Source: Streptomyces albidochromogenes
GTDB taxonomy: Bacteria > Actinomycetota > Actinomycetes > Streptomycetales > Streptomycetaceae
Direction: 5' to 3'
DNA length: 38,240 nt
Assembly (NCBI RefSeq): GCF_005981925.1
Contig: NZ_VBVX01000021.1
Span: 1 to 38,240, forward strand
The notes under the pieces are model-generated. The model saw only the letters and a program-made list of their open reading frames with translations, did not search any database and was not told where the DNA came from. Each line of letters opens with the position of its first letter. Position 1 is the first letter of the stretch. Positions 10,943 to 21,164 of the stretch are shown here, one piece after another. Made by a program: the position numbers and the translations under genes.

Positions 10943-12157
10943 TCATTCTCCGGATCGTCGGTCCCCGTGTGCGGTGTCGAGAACGCCGGGCAGTGCCCGC
11001 AGGAACGTGTCCACCTCCGCGTCTGTGACGACGAACGGCGGCATGAGCCGTACGACATCGGGGGCGGGCGCGTTCACCAGGAGTCCGGCGTCCTGAGCCG
11101 CCTGCTGCACCTGGGGAGCAAGGGACTCGGTGAGCACGATACCCAGGAGCAGACCCGCGCCACGGACGTGGGAGACCAGTGGGTGCCCGAGTGACTCGAT
11201 TCCGTCGCGCAGCTTCTCCCCGATCCGCTTGACGTGGTCGAGGAGTCCGTCGGCCGCGATGGTCTCCAGTACGGCGAGTCCGGCGGCGCACGCGACGGGG
11301 TTCCCGCCGAAGGTCGTGCCGTGCTGACCGGGCTTGAGGAGGTCCGCGGCGGGGCCGAAGGCGAGCGTCGCGCCGAGGGGAAGACCGCCGCCGAGGCCCT
11401 TGGCGAGCGTGACAACGTCCGGCTCGACGGCCTCGTGCCCCTGGTACGCGAACCAGCGGCCCGTACGTCCGATGCCGGTCTGCACCTCGTCGAGGACGAG
11501 CAGCGTGCCGGTGGCGCGGGTGATCTCCCGGGCGGCCCGCAGGTAGTCGTCGGGCGGGACGACGACGCCCAGTTCGCCCTGGATCGGTTCGATGATCACG
11601 AGCGCGGTGTCGGTGGTGACGGCGGCGCGCAGGGCGTCGGCGTCCCCGAACGGCACGTGCGTGACGTCGCCCGGCAGCGGCAGGAAGGGGGTCCGCTTGC
11701 CCTCCTGGCCGGTGAGGGCGAGGGCGCCCATCGTCCGGCCGTGGAAGCCGCCCCGGGTGGCGACCATGTGCGTACGGCCCGTGAGGCGCCCGATCTTGAA
11801 GGCCGCTTCGTTCGCCTCGGCGCCCGAGTTGGAGAAGAAGACCCGGCCGGGGCGGCCCGAGATCTGGATCAGCCGCTCGGCGAGTGCCACGGGCGGCTCG
11901 GCGATGAACAGGTTCGAGACGTGGCCGAGTGCGGCGATCTGGCCGGACACGGCCTCGACGATCGCGGGGTGGGCGTGCCCGAGGGCGTTCACCGCGATGC
12001 CGCCGACGAAATCGGCGTATTCCTTGCCGTCGGCGTCCCACACCCGCGCGCCGCTGCCGCGTACGAGGGACAGTGCGGGCGTGCCGTAGTTGTCCGTCAT
12101 GACCGCCTTCCAGCGCTGCGACAGCTCCTGGTTCCCGGCCCCGTGGTGCGATGTCAC
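10943..12157 (-). CDS. argD: Acetylornithine aminotransferase
   Basis: ArgD transfers an amino group from glutamate to N-acetylglutamate semialdehyde, giving N-acetylornithine. The 404-aa protein is a class III PLP aminotransferase: the cofactor-binding SGAEANEAA is at 111-119, the aspartate that pairs with the pyridine ring is in VLDEVQTG (Asp223), and the PLP lysine is Lys253 in LAKGLGGG. The GTG start at 12157 overlaps the argB stop as GTGA, giving translational coupling, and GAGGGGGG lies upstream. It may also act in lysine synthesis on succinyl-diaminopimelate, as E. coli ArgD does. Confidence 0.96.
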   Translation of the reverse strand: MTSHHGAGNQELSQRWKAVMTDNYGTPALSLVRGSGARVWDADGKEYADFVGGIAVNALGHAHPAIVEAVSGQIAALGHVSNLFIAEPPVALAERLIQISGRPGRVFFSNSGAEANEAAFKIGRLTGRTHMVATRGGFHGRTMGALALTGQEGKRTPFLPLPGDVTHVPFGDADALRAAVTTDTALVIIEPIQGELGVVVPPDDYLRAAREITRATGTLLVLDEVQTGIGRTGRWFAYQGHEAVEPDVVTLAKGLGGGLPLGATLAFGPAADLLKPGQHGTTFGGNPVACAAGLAVLETIAADGLLDHVKRIGEKLRDGIESLGHPLVSHVRGAGLLLGIVLTESLAPQVQQAAQDAGLLVNAPAPDVVRLMPPFVVTDAEVDTFLRALPGVLDTAHGDRRSGE

Positions 12158-13059
12158 CGCGTTCCCCCCTCGTGCTCGTCGGGCACGACCATCGTGCCGA
12201 TGCCCTCGTCGGTGAAGATCTCCAGCAGGATCGAGTGCTGCACGCGGCCGTCGATCACGCGGGCGGTGTTGACCCCGTTGCGTACGGCGTGCAGGCACCC
12301 CTCCATCTTGGGGACCATGCCGCTGGAGAGCTCGGGCAGCAGCTTCTCCAGTTCCCGCGCGGTGAGCCGGCTGATCACCTCGTCGCTGTTCGGCCAGTCC
12401 TCGTAGAGACCTTCGACGTCGGTGAGGACCATCAGCGTCTCGGCGCCGAGCGCGGCGGCGAGCGCGGCGGCGGCGGTGTCGGCGTTCACGTTGAACACGT
12501 GGTGGTCGTCCGCGCTGCGGGCGATGGACGAGACCACCGGGATCCGGCCGTCGTCGAGCAGGGCCTGGATGGCGCCGGTGTCGATCGCGGTGATCTCGCC
12601 GACGCGTCCGATGTCGACGGACTCGCCGTCGATCTTCGGGTAGTGCTGGGTGGCGGTGATGGTGTGCGCGTCCTCGCCGGTCATGCCGACGGCGAGCGGC
12701 CCGTGCTGGTTGAGCAGCCCGACCAGTTCACGCTGCACCTGGCCGGCCAGGACCATGCGCACCACGTCCATGGCCTCGGGCGTGGTGACCCGCAGGCCGG
12801 CCTTGAACTCGCTGACCAGGCCGTGCCGGTCGAGCTGCGCGCTGATCTGCGGGCCGCCGCCGTGCACGACGACCGGCTTGAGACCGGCGTGCCGCAGGAA
12901 GACGACGTCCTGGGCGAAGGCGGCCTTCAGGTCCTCGTCGACCATGGCGTTGCCGCCGAACTTGATGACGACGGTCCGGCCGTGGTGGCGGGTGAGCCAG
13001 GGCAGCGCCTCGACGAGGATCTGCGCCTTGGGCAGTGCCGTGTGCTTGCGAGTGCTCAT
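12154..13059 (-). CDS. argB: Acetylglutamate kinase
   Basis: ArgB phosphorylates N-acetylglutamate, usually the arginine-inhibited step. The 301-aa protein shows the amino-acid kinase fold: KFGGNAM at 33-39 (ATP lysine), HGGGPQI at 66-72 (acetylglutamate-binding Gly loop), and FNVNADTAA further along. The N-terminal helix before residue 20 ([10 protein letters not shown]) resembles the extension that lets arginine-sensitive hexameric kinases respond to arginine, so feedback inhibition is likely. Start ATG 13059 overlaps the argJ stop as ATGA; the stop overlaps the argD start as GTGA. Confidence 0.97.
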   Translation of the reverse strand: MSTRKHTALPKAQILVEALPWLTRHHGRTVVIKFGGNAMVDEDLKAAFAQDVVFLRHAGLKPVVVHGGGPQISAQLDRHGLVSEFKAGLRVTTPEAMDVVRMVLAGQVQRELVGLLNQHGPLAVGMTGEDAHTITATQHYPKIDGESVDIGRVGEITAIDTGAIQALLDDGRIPVVSSIARSADDHHVFNVNADTAAAALAAALGAETLMVLTDVEGLYEDWPNSDEVISRLTARELEKLLPELSSGMVPKMEGCLHAVRNGVNTARVIDGRVQHSILLEIFTDEGIGTMVVPDEHEGGTR

Positions 13060-14221
13060 GAGCTGTACGCGCTGTTCTCGTGGACGTAGTCGGCGGTGAG
13101 GTCGTTGGCCCAGATGACGGCCGACTCCCCGCCCTCGGCCAGGTCCGCCGTGATCCTGACCTCCCGGTAGCGCATGTCGACCTGGTCGCGGTCGTCGCCG
13201 ACGCTGCCGTTCCTGCAGACCCAGACGTCGTTGATGGCGACGTTCAGCCGGTCGGGGTCGAACGCGGCCTGCGTGGTGCCGATCGCCGACAGGACCCGGC
13301 CCCAGTTGGGGTCCTCGCCGTGGATGGCGCACTTGAGGAGGTTGTTGCGGGCGATCGAGCGGCCCACCTCGACGGCGTCGTCCTCGGTCGCGGCGTTGAT
13401 CACCTCGATGCGGATGTCCTTGCTGGCGCCCTCGGCGTCGCCGATGAGCTGGCGGGCCAGGTCGTCGCAGACGGCGCGCACGGCGGCGGCGAAGTCGTCG
13501 TAACCGGGGGTCGCTCCGGACGCTCCGGAGGCCAGCAGCAGCACGGTGTCGTTCGTCGACATGCAGCCGTCGGAGTCGACGCGGTCGAAGGTCTGGCGGG
13601 TGGCGTCGCGCAGCGCCCTGTCGAGTACGTCCGCTTCGACGTCGGCGTCGGTGGTGAGCACGACGAGCATGGTGGCGAGGCCCGGTGCGAGCATGCCCGC
13701 GCCCTTGGCCATGCCGCCGACGGTCCAGCCGGCGCCGCCCGCGACGGCCGTCTTGTGCACGGTGTCGGTGGTCTTGATGGCGATGGCGGCCTTCTCGCCG
13801 CCGTGCGCGGAGAGTTCCCCGGCGGCCTTCTCGATGCCCGGCAGGAGCTTGTCCATGGGGAGGTTGATGCCGATGAGGCCGGTGGAGGCGACGGCGATCT
13901 CACCGGCGCTGTGGCCGGCCTGGCCCTCCTTGCTCAGTACCTCCGCGGCCTTCTCGGCGGTGGCGTGGGTGTCCTGGAAGCCCTTCGGGCCCGTACAGGC
14001 GTTGGCTCCGCCGGAGTTGACGACGACGGCGGAGATCCGGCCGCCCTTGACGACCTGCTCGGACCACAGGACCGGGGCGGCCTTCACGCGGTTGGAGGTG
14101 AAGACGCCCGCGGCGGCCAGGCGGGGCCCGTTGTTGACCACGAGGGCCAGGTCGGGGTTGCCGCTGTCCTTGATCCCCGCGGCGATGCCCGCCGCGGTGA
14201 ATCCTTTCGCTGCCGTGACGC

Positions 14222-14225
<4 letters not shown>
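13056..14225 (-). CDS. argJ: Glutamate N-acetyltransferase / ornithine acetyltransferase
   Basis: ArgJ moves the acetyl group from N-acetylornithine to glutamate, closing the acetyl cycle; some members also use acetyl-CoA. The 389-aa precursor contains the autoproteolysis motif [14 protein letters not shown] (174-187), with cleavage expected before Thr185, the nucleophile of the beta subunit. The GTG start at 14225 overlaps the TGA of the small ORF upstream (GTGA), and its ribosome binding site GAGGAG lies inside that ORF's last codons. The stop overlaps argB. Whether this ArgJ is mono- or bifunctional cannot be told from sequence. Confidence 0.96.
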
Positions 14226-15423
<1,198 letters not shown>

Positions 15424-15474
15424 TCACGAGGGCGGGACCCTGGCGAACACGGGTGCGACGTACGGCGCGGGCGC

Positions 15475-15480
15475 TAGCCT
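15475..15480 (+). promoter_or_regulatory. Leaderless -10 element for the YdeI-like gene
   Basis: TAGCCT ends exactly 7 nt before the ATG at 15488, with no purine-rich ribosome binding site between them. This is the arrangement of a leaderless Streptomyces transcript. Confidence 0.5.
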
Positions 15481-15487
15481 CGGCCCC

Positions 15488-16072
15488 ATGGATGAGCATG
15501 TACTCGACGGAGTGGAGATCATCGCCTTCCCGGACGCCGGGGCGTTCGAGAGCTGGCTCGCCGAGCACCACACGCGCCACGAGGGCGTGTGGGTCAAGGT
15601 GGCCAAGAAGAAGTCGGGCATCGCGACGGTCACCGACGACGAGCTGGTCGACATCGGGCTGTGCTACGGCTGGATCTCGGGCCAACGGCGGTCGCTCGAC
15701 GCCCGGTACTACCTCCAGAAGTACGTCCCCCGCCGGGCCCGGAGCCTGTGGTCGCGGGTCAACGTGGACAAGGTCGCGACGCTGATGGCGGCGGGCCGGA
15801 TGCGCGAGCCCGGGCTGGCCGAGGTGCGCAGGGCGCAGGAGGACGGGCGGTGGGTGGCCGCGTACGAGTCGCAGCGGACGGCGGCCGTGCCGCCCGATCT
15901 CGCGGCGGCGCTCGACGCGGACCCCGGGGCCCGCGAGGCGTTCGAGGCGCTGGACCGTACCGGGCGCTACCTGGTGATCCTCCCGCTGCTCCAGGCGCTC
16001 ACGCCGCAGGCCCGGCAGGCCCGGCTCGAACGGGCGCTGCGGGCCCTGGCGGGCGGCGGGCAGCCGGGCTGA
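15488..16072 (+). CDS. YdeI/OmpD-associated family protein
   Basis: This 194-aa protein matches the pattern of the YdeI family (often annotated bacteriocin-protection protein): an N-terminal segment with FESWLAEHH and GVWVKVAKK, the core DELVDIGLCYGWISGQ, the basic stretch YVPRRARSLWSRVN, and a C-terminal helical part with LQALTPQARQARLERAL. The biochemical function is not established. It is divergent from argC, sharing a 121-bp intergenic region with the argC promoter. The ATG at 15488 is chosen from the start of the conserved region and the upstream TAGCCT. Confidence 0.8.
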   Translation: MDEHVLDGVEIIAFPDAGAFESWLAEHHTRHEGVWVKVAKKKSGIATVTDDELVDIGLCYGWISGQRRSLDARYYLQKYVPRRARSLWSRVNVDKVATLMAAGRMREPGLAEVRRAQEDGRWVAAYESQRTAAVPPDLAAALDADPGAREAFEALDRTGRYLVILPLLQALTPQARQARLERALRALAGGGQPG

Positions 16073-16175
16073 GCCGGCCCTGCGCTCGTCGCACGCGGCG
16101 CCCGAGCACGGAACACCTGCCACCTGAGTACCTCTACGGATCACCTCGCACCCCCGTGCTCGCGACGATGGCTCC

Positions 16176-16343
16176 ATGAGCGAGCACCAGCGTGATCCGC
16201 GCGTCCCCGGGTGGCCCGACCGCCCGCCGCGTGCGGCGGAGAAGGTGATCAAGGCCGTGCTCCTCGTGGCGGCCGCGGCCGGTGTGCTCCTGCTGGTCTA
16301 CGGCGGGTACCTCGTCGTCCTCCTCGCCGCCATGGCGGGCTGA
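16176..16343 (+). CDS. 55-aa single-pass membrane protein
   Basis: A small gene of 55 codons: a hydrophilic N-terminal third (MSEHQRDPRVPGWP and a basic stretch), then one long hydrophobic segment of about 25 residues (from KAVLLVAAAAG to VVLLAAM) and the stop. The third-position GC bias matches neighbouring genes. There is no clear ribosome binding site; a weak GACGAT hexamer lies 6 nt upstream, so it may be leaderless. I do not recognise a family. The orientation predicted by positive charges is N-terminus inside. Confidence 0.6.
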   Translation: MSEHQRDPRVPGWPDRPPRAAEKVIKAVLLVAAAAGVLLLVYGGYLVVLLAAMAG

Positions 16344-16468
16344 CCCGCCAGGCCGCCTTCTCCCGGACGCCGGGCCACCGGCCTTCGGGCGCACCGCCGC
16401 CTAGGACGGGATCCGTCCTACTCGGGGCCTAGTCTCGGCGTACCGGCCCCGGAGATCAGGAGCAGCGG

Positions 16469-17242
16469 ATGAGCCACGTCGACAGCGACCAGCCCGAGTC
16501 CACCCCGACCTGGATCGACCTCGACGTACCCGATCCCGCCCGCGCGCGGGACTTCTACGGCGCGCTGTTCGGCTGGACCTTCGCGACCGGGGCGGGAGCC
16601 GCCGCCGGTCACACCATCTGCCTGCTGCGGGGCCGGGCCGTGGCGGGTTTCCGGCCCTCCCGCGCGCCGGACCCGGCCCCGGGCCTGTGGCGCGTGTACT
16701 TCGCCGCGCGGGACTGCGATTCCGCGGCACGGCGCGTCGTGGACGCGGGCGGCAGCCTGACGCACGGCCCGGTGGACCTCGGCGACCGGCGCGTGGCCCT
16801 CGCCACCGACCCCGTCGGCGCCCGGTTCGGGCTCTGGGAGGGCCGTACGCACCCGGGCTGCCGGACCGTGAACGAGCCGGGTTCGCTCGTACGCAACGAC
16901 CTGAGTACGCCCCGGCCCGGCCCCGCGCGGGACTTCTACACCGCGCTCTTCGGCTTCACCCTCGACGGCAACGAGGACCTGCCCGGGTTCGACTTCACCT
17001 TCCTGCGCCGCCCCGACGGCCACGAGATCGGCGGCGTCTTCGGGGACCCCGCCGCTCCCGCCTCCGCGTGGCAGACCACCTTCGAGGTCGCCGACACCGA
17101 CGCGTCGGTGGAGCGCGCCGTCGCGGCCGGCGGCGCCGCAGCCGCGCCCACGGACTCCCCGTACGGCCGCTACGCGGAGATCACCGATCCCTTCGGCACC
17201 GCCTTCAGCGTGATCGCCAGGCCCCCCGCCCGGGCGGAGTGA
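16469..17242 (+). CDS. VOC (glyoxalase/bleomycin-resistance) family protein, two domains
   Basis: The 257-aa protein is a tandem of two vicinal-oxygen-chelate modules: each begins with a similar D(V/L)..P.P..ARDFY.ALFG segment (about residues 20-36 and 149-163) and ends with a D.P.G..F motif. Such proteins bind metal or small molecules and include dioxygenases, isomerases and antibiotic-binding proteins. The substrate is unknown. The gene has GATCAGGAG upstream of ATG 16469, and a TAGTCT -10-like hexamer about 30 nt further up. It ends 33 nt before the methyltransferase gene, which has its own -10. Confidence 0.85.
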   Translation: MSHVDSDQPESTPTWIDLDVPDPARARDFYGALFGWTFATGAGAAAGHTICLLRGRAVAGFRPSRAPDPAPGLWRVYFAARDCDSAARRVVDAGGSLTHGPVDLGDRRVALATDPVGARFGLWEGRTHPGCRTVNEPGSLVRNDLSTPRPGPARDFYTALFGFTLDGNEDLPGFDFTFLRRPDGHEIGGVFGDPAAPASAWQTTFEVADTDASVERAVAAGGAAAAPTDSPYGRYAEITDPFGTAFSVIARPPARAE

Positions 17243-17260
17243 GCGGGGCGGGCCCTCGGT

Positions 17261-17266
17261 TAGCCT
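17261..17266 (+). promoter_or_regulatory. Leaderless -10 element for the methyltransferase gene
   Basis: TAGCCT ends 9 nt before the ATG at 17276. It lies in the loop of a short inverted repeat CCCTC-N9-GAGGG, so the start region may be structured. Confidence 0.45.
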
Positions 17267-17275
17267 GAGGGCACA

Positions 17276-18433
17276 ATGAACCATTTGACGACGTCACAGG
17301 GCGAGTACGACCTCGTTCGCTTCCCCGAGGACCCCCGCGACAGGCTCCGCGCCTGGGACGCGGCCGACGCGTACCTGCTGCGGCACCTCGAGGGCACGGC
17401 CGACGCTCCCCCCGTGGACCTGTCCGGGACCGTCGTCGTGGTCGGCGACCGCTGGGGCGCCCTGGCCACCGCGCTCGCCGACCACCGCCCGACGCAGATC
17501 AGCGACTCGTTCCTCACTCAGCGGGCGACCCGGCTGAACCTGGAGCGCAACGGGGCCGACGCGTCCTCGGTACGGCTGCTCTCCACCCGGGAGCCGCCGC
17601 CGGAGCGGATCGACGTCCTGCTGGTCCGCGTCCCCAAGAGCCTCGCGCTGCTGGAGGACCAGCTGCACCGGCTCGCTCCGCACGTCCACGCGGGCACCGT
17701 CGTCGTCGGCACCGGGATGGTCAAGGAGATCCACACCTCGACCCTGCGGCTGTTCGAACGGATCATCGGCCCCACCCGGACGTCGCTCGCGGTCCGCAAG
17801 GCACGGCTGATCTTCTGTACGCCGGACCCGGCGCTCCCCCGGGGCGGCGACCCGTGGCCGTACACCTACGACCTGCCCGAGGACGTCGGTACGGCGTCCG
17901 GTCTCACCGTCACCAACCACGCGGGCGTCTTCTGCGCCGAGCGCCTGGACATCGGTACGCGGTTCTTCCTGGGGCACCTGCCCAGGCGCGAGGGCCCCGA
18001 GCGGGTCGTGGACCTGGGCTGCGGCAACGGCGTGGTCGGCACGGCGGCGGCGCTCGACAATCCCGAGGCGGAGGTCCTGTTCACCGACGAGTCGTTCCAG
18101 GCGGTCGCGTCCGCGCGGGCCACGTTCCGGGCGAACGCGGGGGCGGACCGGAAGGCGGAGTTCCTGGTGGGCGACGGCCTGTCGGGCGTACCGGCGGGGA
18201 CGGTGGACCTCGTACTGAACAATCCGCCGTTCCACAGCCACCAGGCGACCACGGACGCGACGGCGCGCCGCATGTTCGCCGGGGCGCGGGACGCGTTGCG
18301 GGAGGGCGGCGAGCTGTGGGTGGTCGGCAACCGGCACCTCGGCTACCACGTGCTGCTGCGCCGGATCTTCGGCAACAGCGAACTGGTCGCGAGCGACCCG
18401 AAGTTCGTGGTGCTGCGCGCGGTGAGGCGCTGA
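17276..18433 (+). CDS. RlmG/RsmC-like rRNA (guanine-N2) methyltransferase
   Basis: The 385-aa protein has the two-module layout of the RsmC/RlmG family: a degenerate N-terminal methyltransferase-like half and a functional C-terminal half. The SAM-binding motif VVDLGCGNGVVG is at about 243-254, and the N-PP-F/Y catalytic motif (NNPPFH) near residue 319 is characteristic of enzymes that methylate exocyclic amino groups of guanine. In E. coli RlmG modifies G1835 of 23S rRNA and RsmC G1207 of 16S rRNA; the length resembles RlmG, but the target is not certain. The stop lies 15 nt from the convergent MocR-type gene. Confidence 0.85.
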   Translation: MNHLTTSQGEYDLVRFPEDPRDRLRAWDAADAYLLRHLEGTADAPPVDLSGTVVVVGDRWGALATALADHRPTQISDSFLTQRATRLNLERNGADASSVRLLSTREPPPERIDVLLVRVPKSLALLEDQLHRLAPHVHAGTVVVGTGMVKEIHTSTLRLFERIIGPTRTSLAVRKARLIFCTPDPALPRGGDPWPYTYDLPEDVGTASGLTVTNHAGVFCAERLDIGTRFFLGHLPRREGPERVVDLGCGNGVVGTAAALDNPEAEVLFTDESFQAVASARATFRANAGADRKAEFLVGDGLSGVPAGTVDLVLNNPPFHSHQATTDATARRMFAGARDALREGGELWVVGNRHLGYHVLLRRIFGNSELVASDPKFVVLRAVRR

Positions 18434-18448
18434 CCGCCCGCTCTGGCC

Positions 18449-19912
18449 TCAGGCGCCGCGCGGGGCCTGCGCGCCGCCTCCCAGCAGCCCCGCGCACGCG
18501 TCGCGCAGCCGGCGTACGCCCTCGGTGATCTCCGCCGGCCCGGCCACCCCGGCGAAGCTCAGGCGGACGTGTCCGGCGGTCGGTTCGGCGCTGAAGTACG
18601 GGCGGCCGGGCGCGATCGCGACGCCGGCCCGCAGCGCCGCCGAGACCACCGCGTTCTCGTCCGCCCCGTCGGGCAGCCGCAGCCACAGGTGGTAACCGCC
18701 CGCCGGGATGTGCGGCAGGGCCAGCTCGGGCAGGCCGAGGCGCAGGGCGGCGGCCATGGTGTCCCGGCGGGAGCGCAACTCCCCCGAGACGGTCCGCAGA
18801 TGGCGCGGCCACGCCGGGGAGCCGACCAGTTCCACGGCGGCCTCCTGGAGCGGCCGGGGCACGAAGAAGCTCTCGACCACCTGGATGGCCCGCAGCCGCT
18901 CCAGCACCGGTCCCCGGGCCGCCAGGGCGCACACCCGGAAGCTGGGCGAGGTCGCCTTGGTGAGGGAGCAGACGTGCACGACGACGCCGTCGCGGTCGTC
19001 CGTGGCGAGCGGCCGGGGCAGCGGCCCCGCGTCGTCGTGGACCAGCCGCCGTACGAAGTCGTCCTCGACGACGAAGGCCCCGGCCGCGCGGGCGATGCGC
19101 AGCACTTCGGGGCGGCGCTCGGCACTGAGCACCGCGCCGGTCGGGTTCTGGAACAGCGGCTGGCAGACGAAGACGCGCGCACCGGTCGCCTTGAAGGCCG
19201 CGGCGAGCAGTTCGGGGCGTACGCCGTCCGAGTCCACCGGCACCGGCACCGGGCGCAGTCCCGCCGCCCGGGCGATGGCCAGCATGCCGGGGTACGTCGG
19301 CGACTCGACCAGCACCGGCGCACCGGGCGGCGCCAGGGCGCGCAGCGCGGTCGTCAGGGCGCTCTGGCCGCCGGCGGCGATGAGCACTTCGGCGGCCGTG
19401 ATGGCGCCGCCGATGCCCCGGGCGAACCACTCGCGCAGTTCCGGGACGCCGTCCGTGGGCGGCCGGCCCCAGGCGCCGGGGCGGCGGCCGGCCCGGGCGA
19501 GGGCGGCGGCCATGGCCCGCTCGGGCTGGAGGGCGGCGTGCAGGTAGCCGCTGTTGAACTCGATGACGCCGGGCGGCGGGGCGGCCAGTGTGACCAGCAC
19601 GCCCGAGGCGTCGACCGAGCGCGGCACGAGCTCGGTGGCGCCGTCGGCGCTCAGCGCGACCTCCTGCCAGGAGGTGTCGCCGGGTGCCTCCTCGTCCGCG
19701 CGGGGCCGCGCCCGGAAGGCGCCCGCGCCGGGGCGGGTGACGACCAGGCCCTCGGCGGCGAGCTGGGCGAGGGCGCGGGTGACCGTCACGGGGCTCACCC
19801 GGTACCGCTCGACCAGGGCCCGGCTGGACGGGAGCTTTCCACCCGGCGAGTAGCGGTCGAGCTCCCGCTTTATCGATTCGGCCAGTTCGGCAACGCTGCT
19901 ACGCTCGTGCAT
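18449..19912 (-). CDS. MocR-type GntR/aminotransferase transcriptional regulator
   Basis: The 487-aa protein fuses an N-terminal GntR winged helix (about 5-70; SSRALVERYRVSPVTVTRAL) to a fold-type I aminotransferase domain. The PLP lysine is visible in CSLTKATSPSFR, and NPTG supplies another PLP-site residue. MocR regulators use PLP or its amino-acid aldimine as the signal and usually control an adjacent gene, here the EamA exporter. The ATG at 19912 overlaps the transporter ATG on the other strand (CATG), leaving no room for a ribosome binding site; TATTCT lies 8 nt upstream, suggesting a leaderless mRNA. Confidence 0.92.
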   Translation of the reverse strand: MHERSSVAELAESIKRELDRYSPGGKLPSSRALVERYRVSPVTVTRALAQLAAEGLVVTRPGAGAFRARPRADEEAPGDTSWQEVALSADGATELVPRSVDASGVLVTLAAPPPGVIEFNSGYLHAALQPERAMAAALARAGRRPGAWGRPPTDGVPELREWFARGIGGAITAAEVLIAAGGQSALTTALRALAPPGAPVLVESPTYPGMLAIARAAGLRPVPVPVDSDGVRPELLAAAFKATGARVFVCQPLFQNPTGAVLSAERRPEVLRIARAAGAFVVEDDFVRRLVHDDAGPLPRPLATDDRDGVVVHVCSLTKATSPSFRVCALAARGPVLERLRAIQVVESFFVPRPLQEAAVELVGSPAWPRHLRTVSGELRSRRDTMAAALRLGLPELALPHIPAGGYHLWLRLPDGADENAVVSAALRAGVAIAPGRPYFSAEPTAGHVRLSFAGVAGPAEITEGVRRLRDACAGLLGGGAQAPRGA

Positions 19913-19950
19913 GACAGCACAGAATAGCGCTACTCACACGTCGACAGTAG
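19900..19950. promoter_or_regulatory. Overlapping divergent start/promoter region
   Basis: The two divergent starts share CATG (19910-19913). Each has a -10-like hexamer lying wholly in the other gene's coding strand: TACGCT (19900-19905) for the transporter, and TATTCT (complement of 19921-19926) for the regulator. Repeated ACAG-(AA)TAGCG words at about 19919 and 19942, and the palindrome TAGCGCTA (19925-19932), are candidate MocR half-sites. Confidence 0.45.
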
Positions 19951-20855
19951 CGGTCAGCGGCGGCGGCACCGGCTCCGCGACCCCGGCACGGACCGGCTCG
20001 GCCCGCAGCGGGACCCTCCTCGCCGCCTTGGGCGTCACCGCCTTCTCGCTGACCTTCCCGGCCACCGCCTGGGGCCTCGAAGGCTTCGGCCCCTGGTCGC
20101 TCGTGGCCGTACGCAGCGTGCTCGCCGCGCTCGTCGCGGGCGCGGCCCTGCTCGTCCTGCGCATACCGGTCCCCGCCCGCCGCCACTGGGCCGGGCTCGC
20201 CGTGGTCGGCGGCGGTGTGGTCCTCGGCTTCCCGATGCTGACCACGCTCGCCCTGCGGACCTCCACCACCTCGCACGCCGCCGTGGTCGTCGGCCTGCTG
20301 CCGCTGACCACCGCCGCCCTCTCGGCGCTGCGCACCGGGGCCCGGCCGTCGCGGGCGTTCTGGGCGGCGGCGCTGGCCGGCGCCGCCGTGGTGATCGCCT
20401 TCACGGTGCGGGAGAGCGGCGGCGCGCTGTCCACCGGCGACCTCTTCCTCTTCGGCGCCCTGCTGGTCTGCGCGGCCGGCTACACCGAGGGCGGCAGGCT
20501 GGCGCGCGAGATGCCCGGCTGGCAGGTCATCGGATGGGCGCTCGTGCTGTGCCTGCCGCTCGCCGTCCCGGCGGCGGCCGTGGCGCTCACGTTCGAGCCG
20601 GTGCGCTTCACGGCGCACAGCGTCGCCGGCCTGCTGTGGGTCGCGATCGGCTCGCAGTTCCTCGGGCTCGTCGCCTGGTACCGGGGCATGGCCGAGATCG
20701 GGGTCTCCAGGGCCAGCCAGATCCAGCTGGCGCAGCCGCTGCTGACCCTGGTGTGGTCGGTCTCCCTGCTCGGCGAGCACCTCTCCCCCGCGGCGCCGCT
20801 CGCGGCCGTCGGCGTACTCGTCTGCATCGCGGTCACCCAGCGCGTCCGGACCTGA
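19911..20855 (+). CDS. EamA/DMT-family transporter
   Basis: This 314-aa inner-membrane protein has about ten hydrophobic segments in two EamA repeats, typical of the drug/metabolite transporter superfamily (amino-acid or metabolite exporters such as RhaT/YdcZ relatives). The first repeat begins near AALGVTAFSLTFPATAWGL and the second near LFGALLVCAAGYTEGG. A 30-residue Ser/Thr/Gly-rich N-terminus precedes helix 1. No alternative ATG or GTG exists before helix 1, so ATG 19911 is kept despite lacking a ribosome binding site. It is probably controlled by the divergent MocR regulator and may export the amino acid or vitamer that regulator senses. Confidence 0.88.
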   Translation: MTAQNSATHTSTVAVSGGGTGSATPARTGSARSGTLLAALGVTAFSLTFPATAWGLEGFGPWSLVAVRSVLAALVAGAALLVLRIPVPARRHWAGLAVVGGGVVLGFPMLTTLALRTSTTSHAAVVVGLLPLTTAALSALRTGARPSRAFWAAALAGAAVVIAFTVRESGGALSTGDLFLFGALLVCAAGYTEGGRLAREMPGWQVIGWALVLCLPLAVPAAAVALTFEPVRFTAHSVAGLLWVAIGSQFLGLVAWYRGMAEIGVSRASQIQLAQPLLTLVWSVSLLGEHLSPAAPLAAVGVLVCIAVTQRVRT

Positions 20856-20894
20856 ACGGCCGCACAGCGCAGCGCCATCTCGCGCCGCCGGTCA

Positions 20895-20900
20895 TAGACT
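20895..20900 (+). promoter_or_regulatory. -10 element for the DUF1918 gene
   Basis: TAGACT, a good Streptomyces -10, lies 50 nt before the ATG at 20951, and GAGAAGGG provides a ribosome binding site. This gene therefore seems to have a conventional leader. Confidence 0.45.
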
Positions 20901-20950
20901 GGCACTACCTGAAGCACTACCCAGAGTCCGCCTCGAGAAGGGCACTCCCG

Positions 20951-21154
20951 ATGCAAGCGAGCGAGGGCGACCAGCTGCTGGTGCACGGCAGGACCGTGGG
21001 TCACGAGGACAAGGTCGCGAAGATCGTCGAGGTGCTGGGGTCCGAGGGCAACCCGCCGTACCGGGTCCGTTTCGACGACGGGCACGAGGCGTTGGTCTCG
21101 CCGGGTCCCGACTCCGTCGTACGGCACACCGCGCACGGCGGTACGTCGCAGTAG
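20951..21154 (+). CDS. DUF1918 domain protein
   Basis: A 67-aa protein made almost entirely of a DUF1918 domain, a small beta-barrel-like module common in actinobacteria: it begins with a GD..LVHGR.VG segment and ends with the YRVRFDDGHEALVSPGPDS signature. The function is unknown. It is transcribed alone and its stop is 10 nt from the stop of the convergent hydrolase gene. Confidence 0.85.
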   Translation: MQASEGDQLLVHGRTVGHEDKVAKIVEVLGSEGNPPYRVRFDDGHEALVSPGPDSVVRHTAHGGTSQ

Positions 21155-21164
21155 CCCCGGCCGG

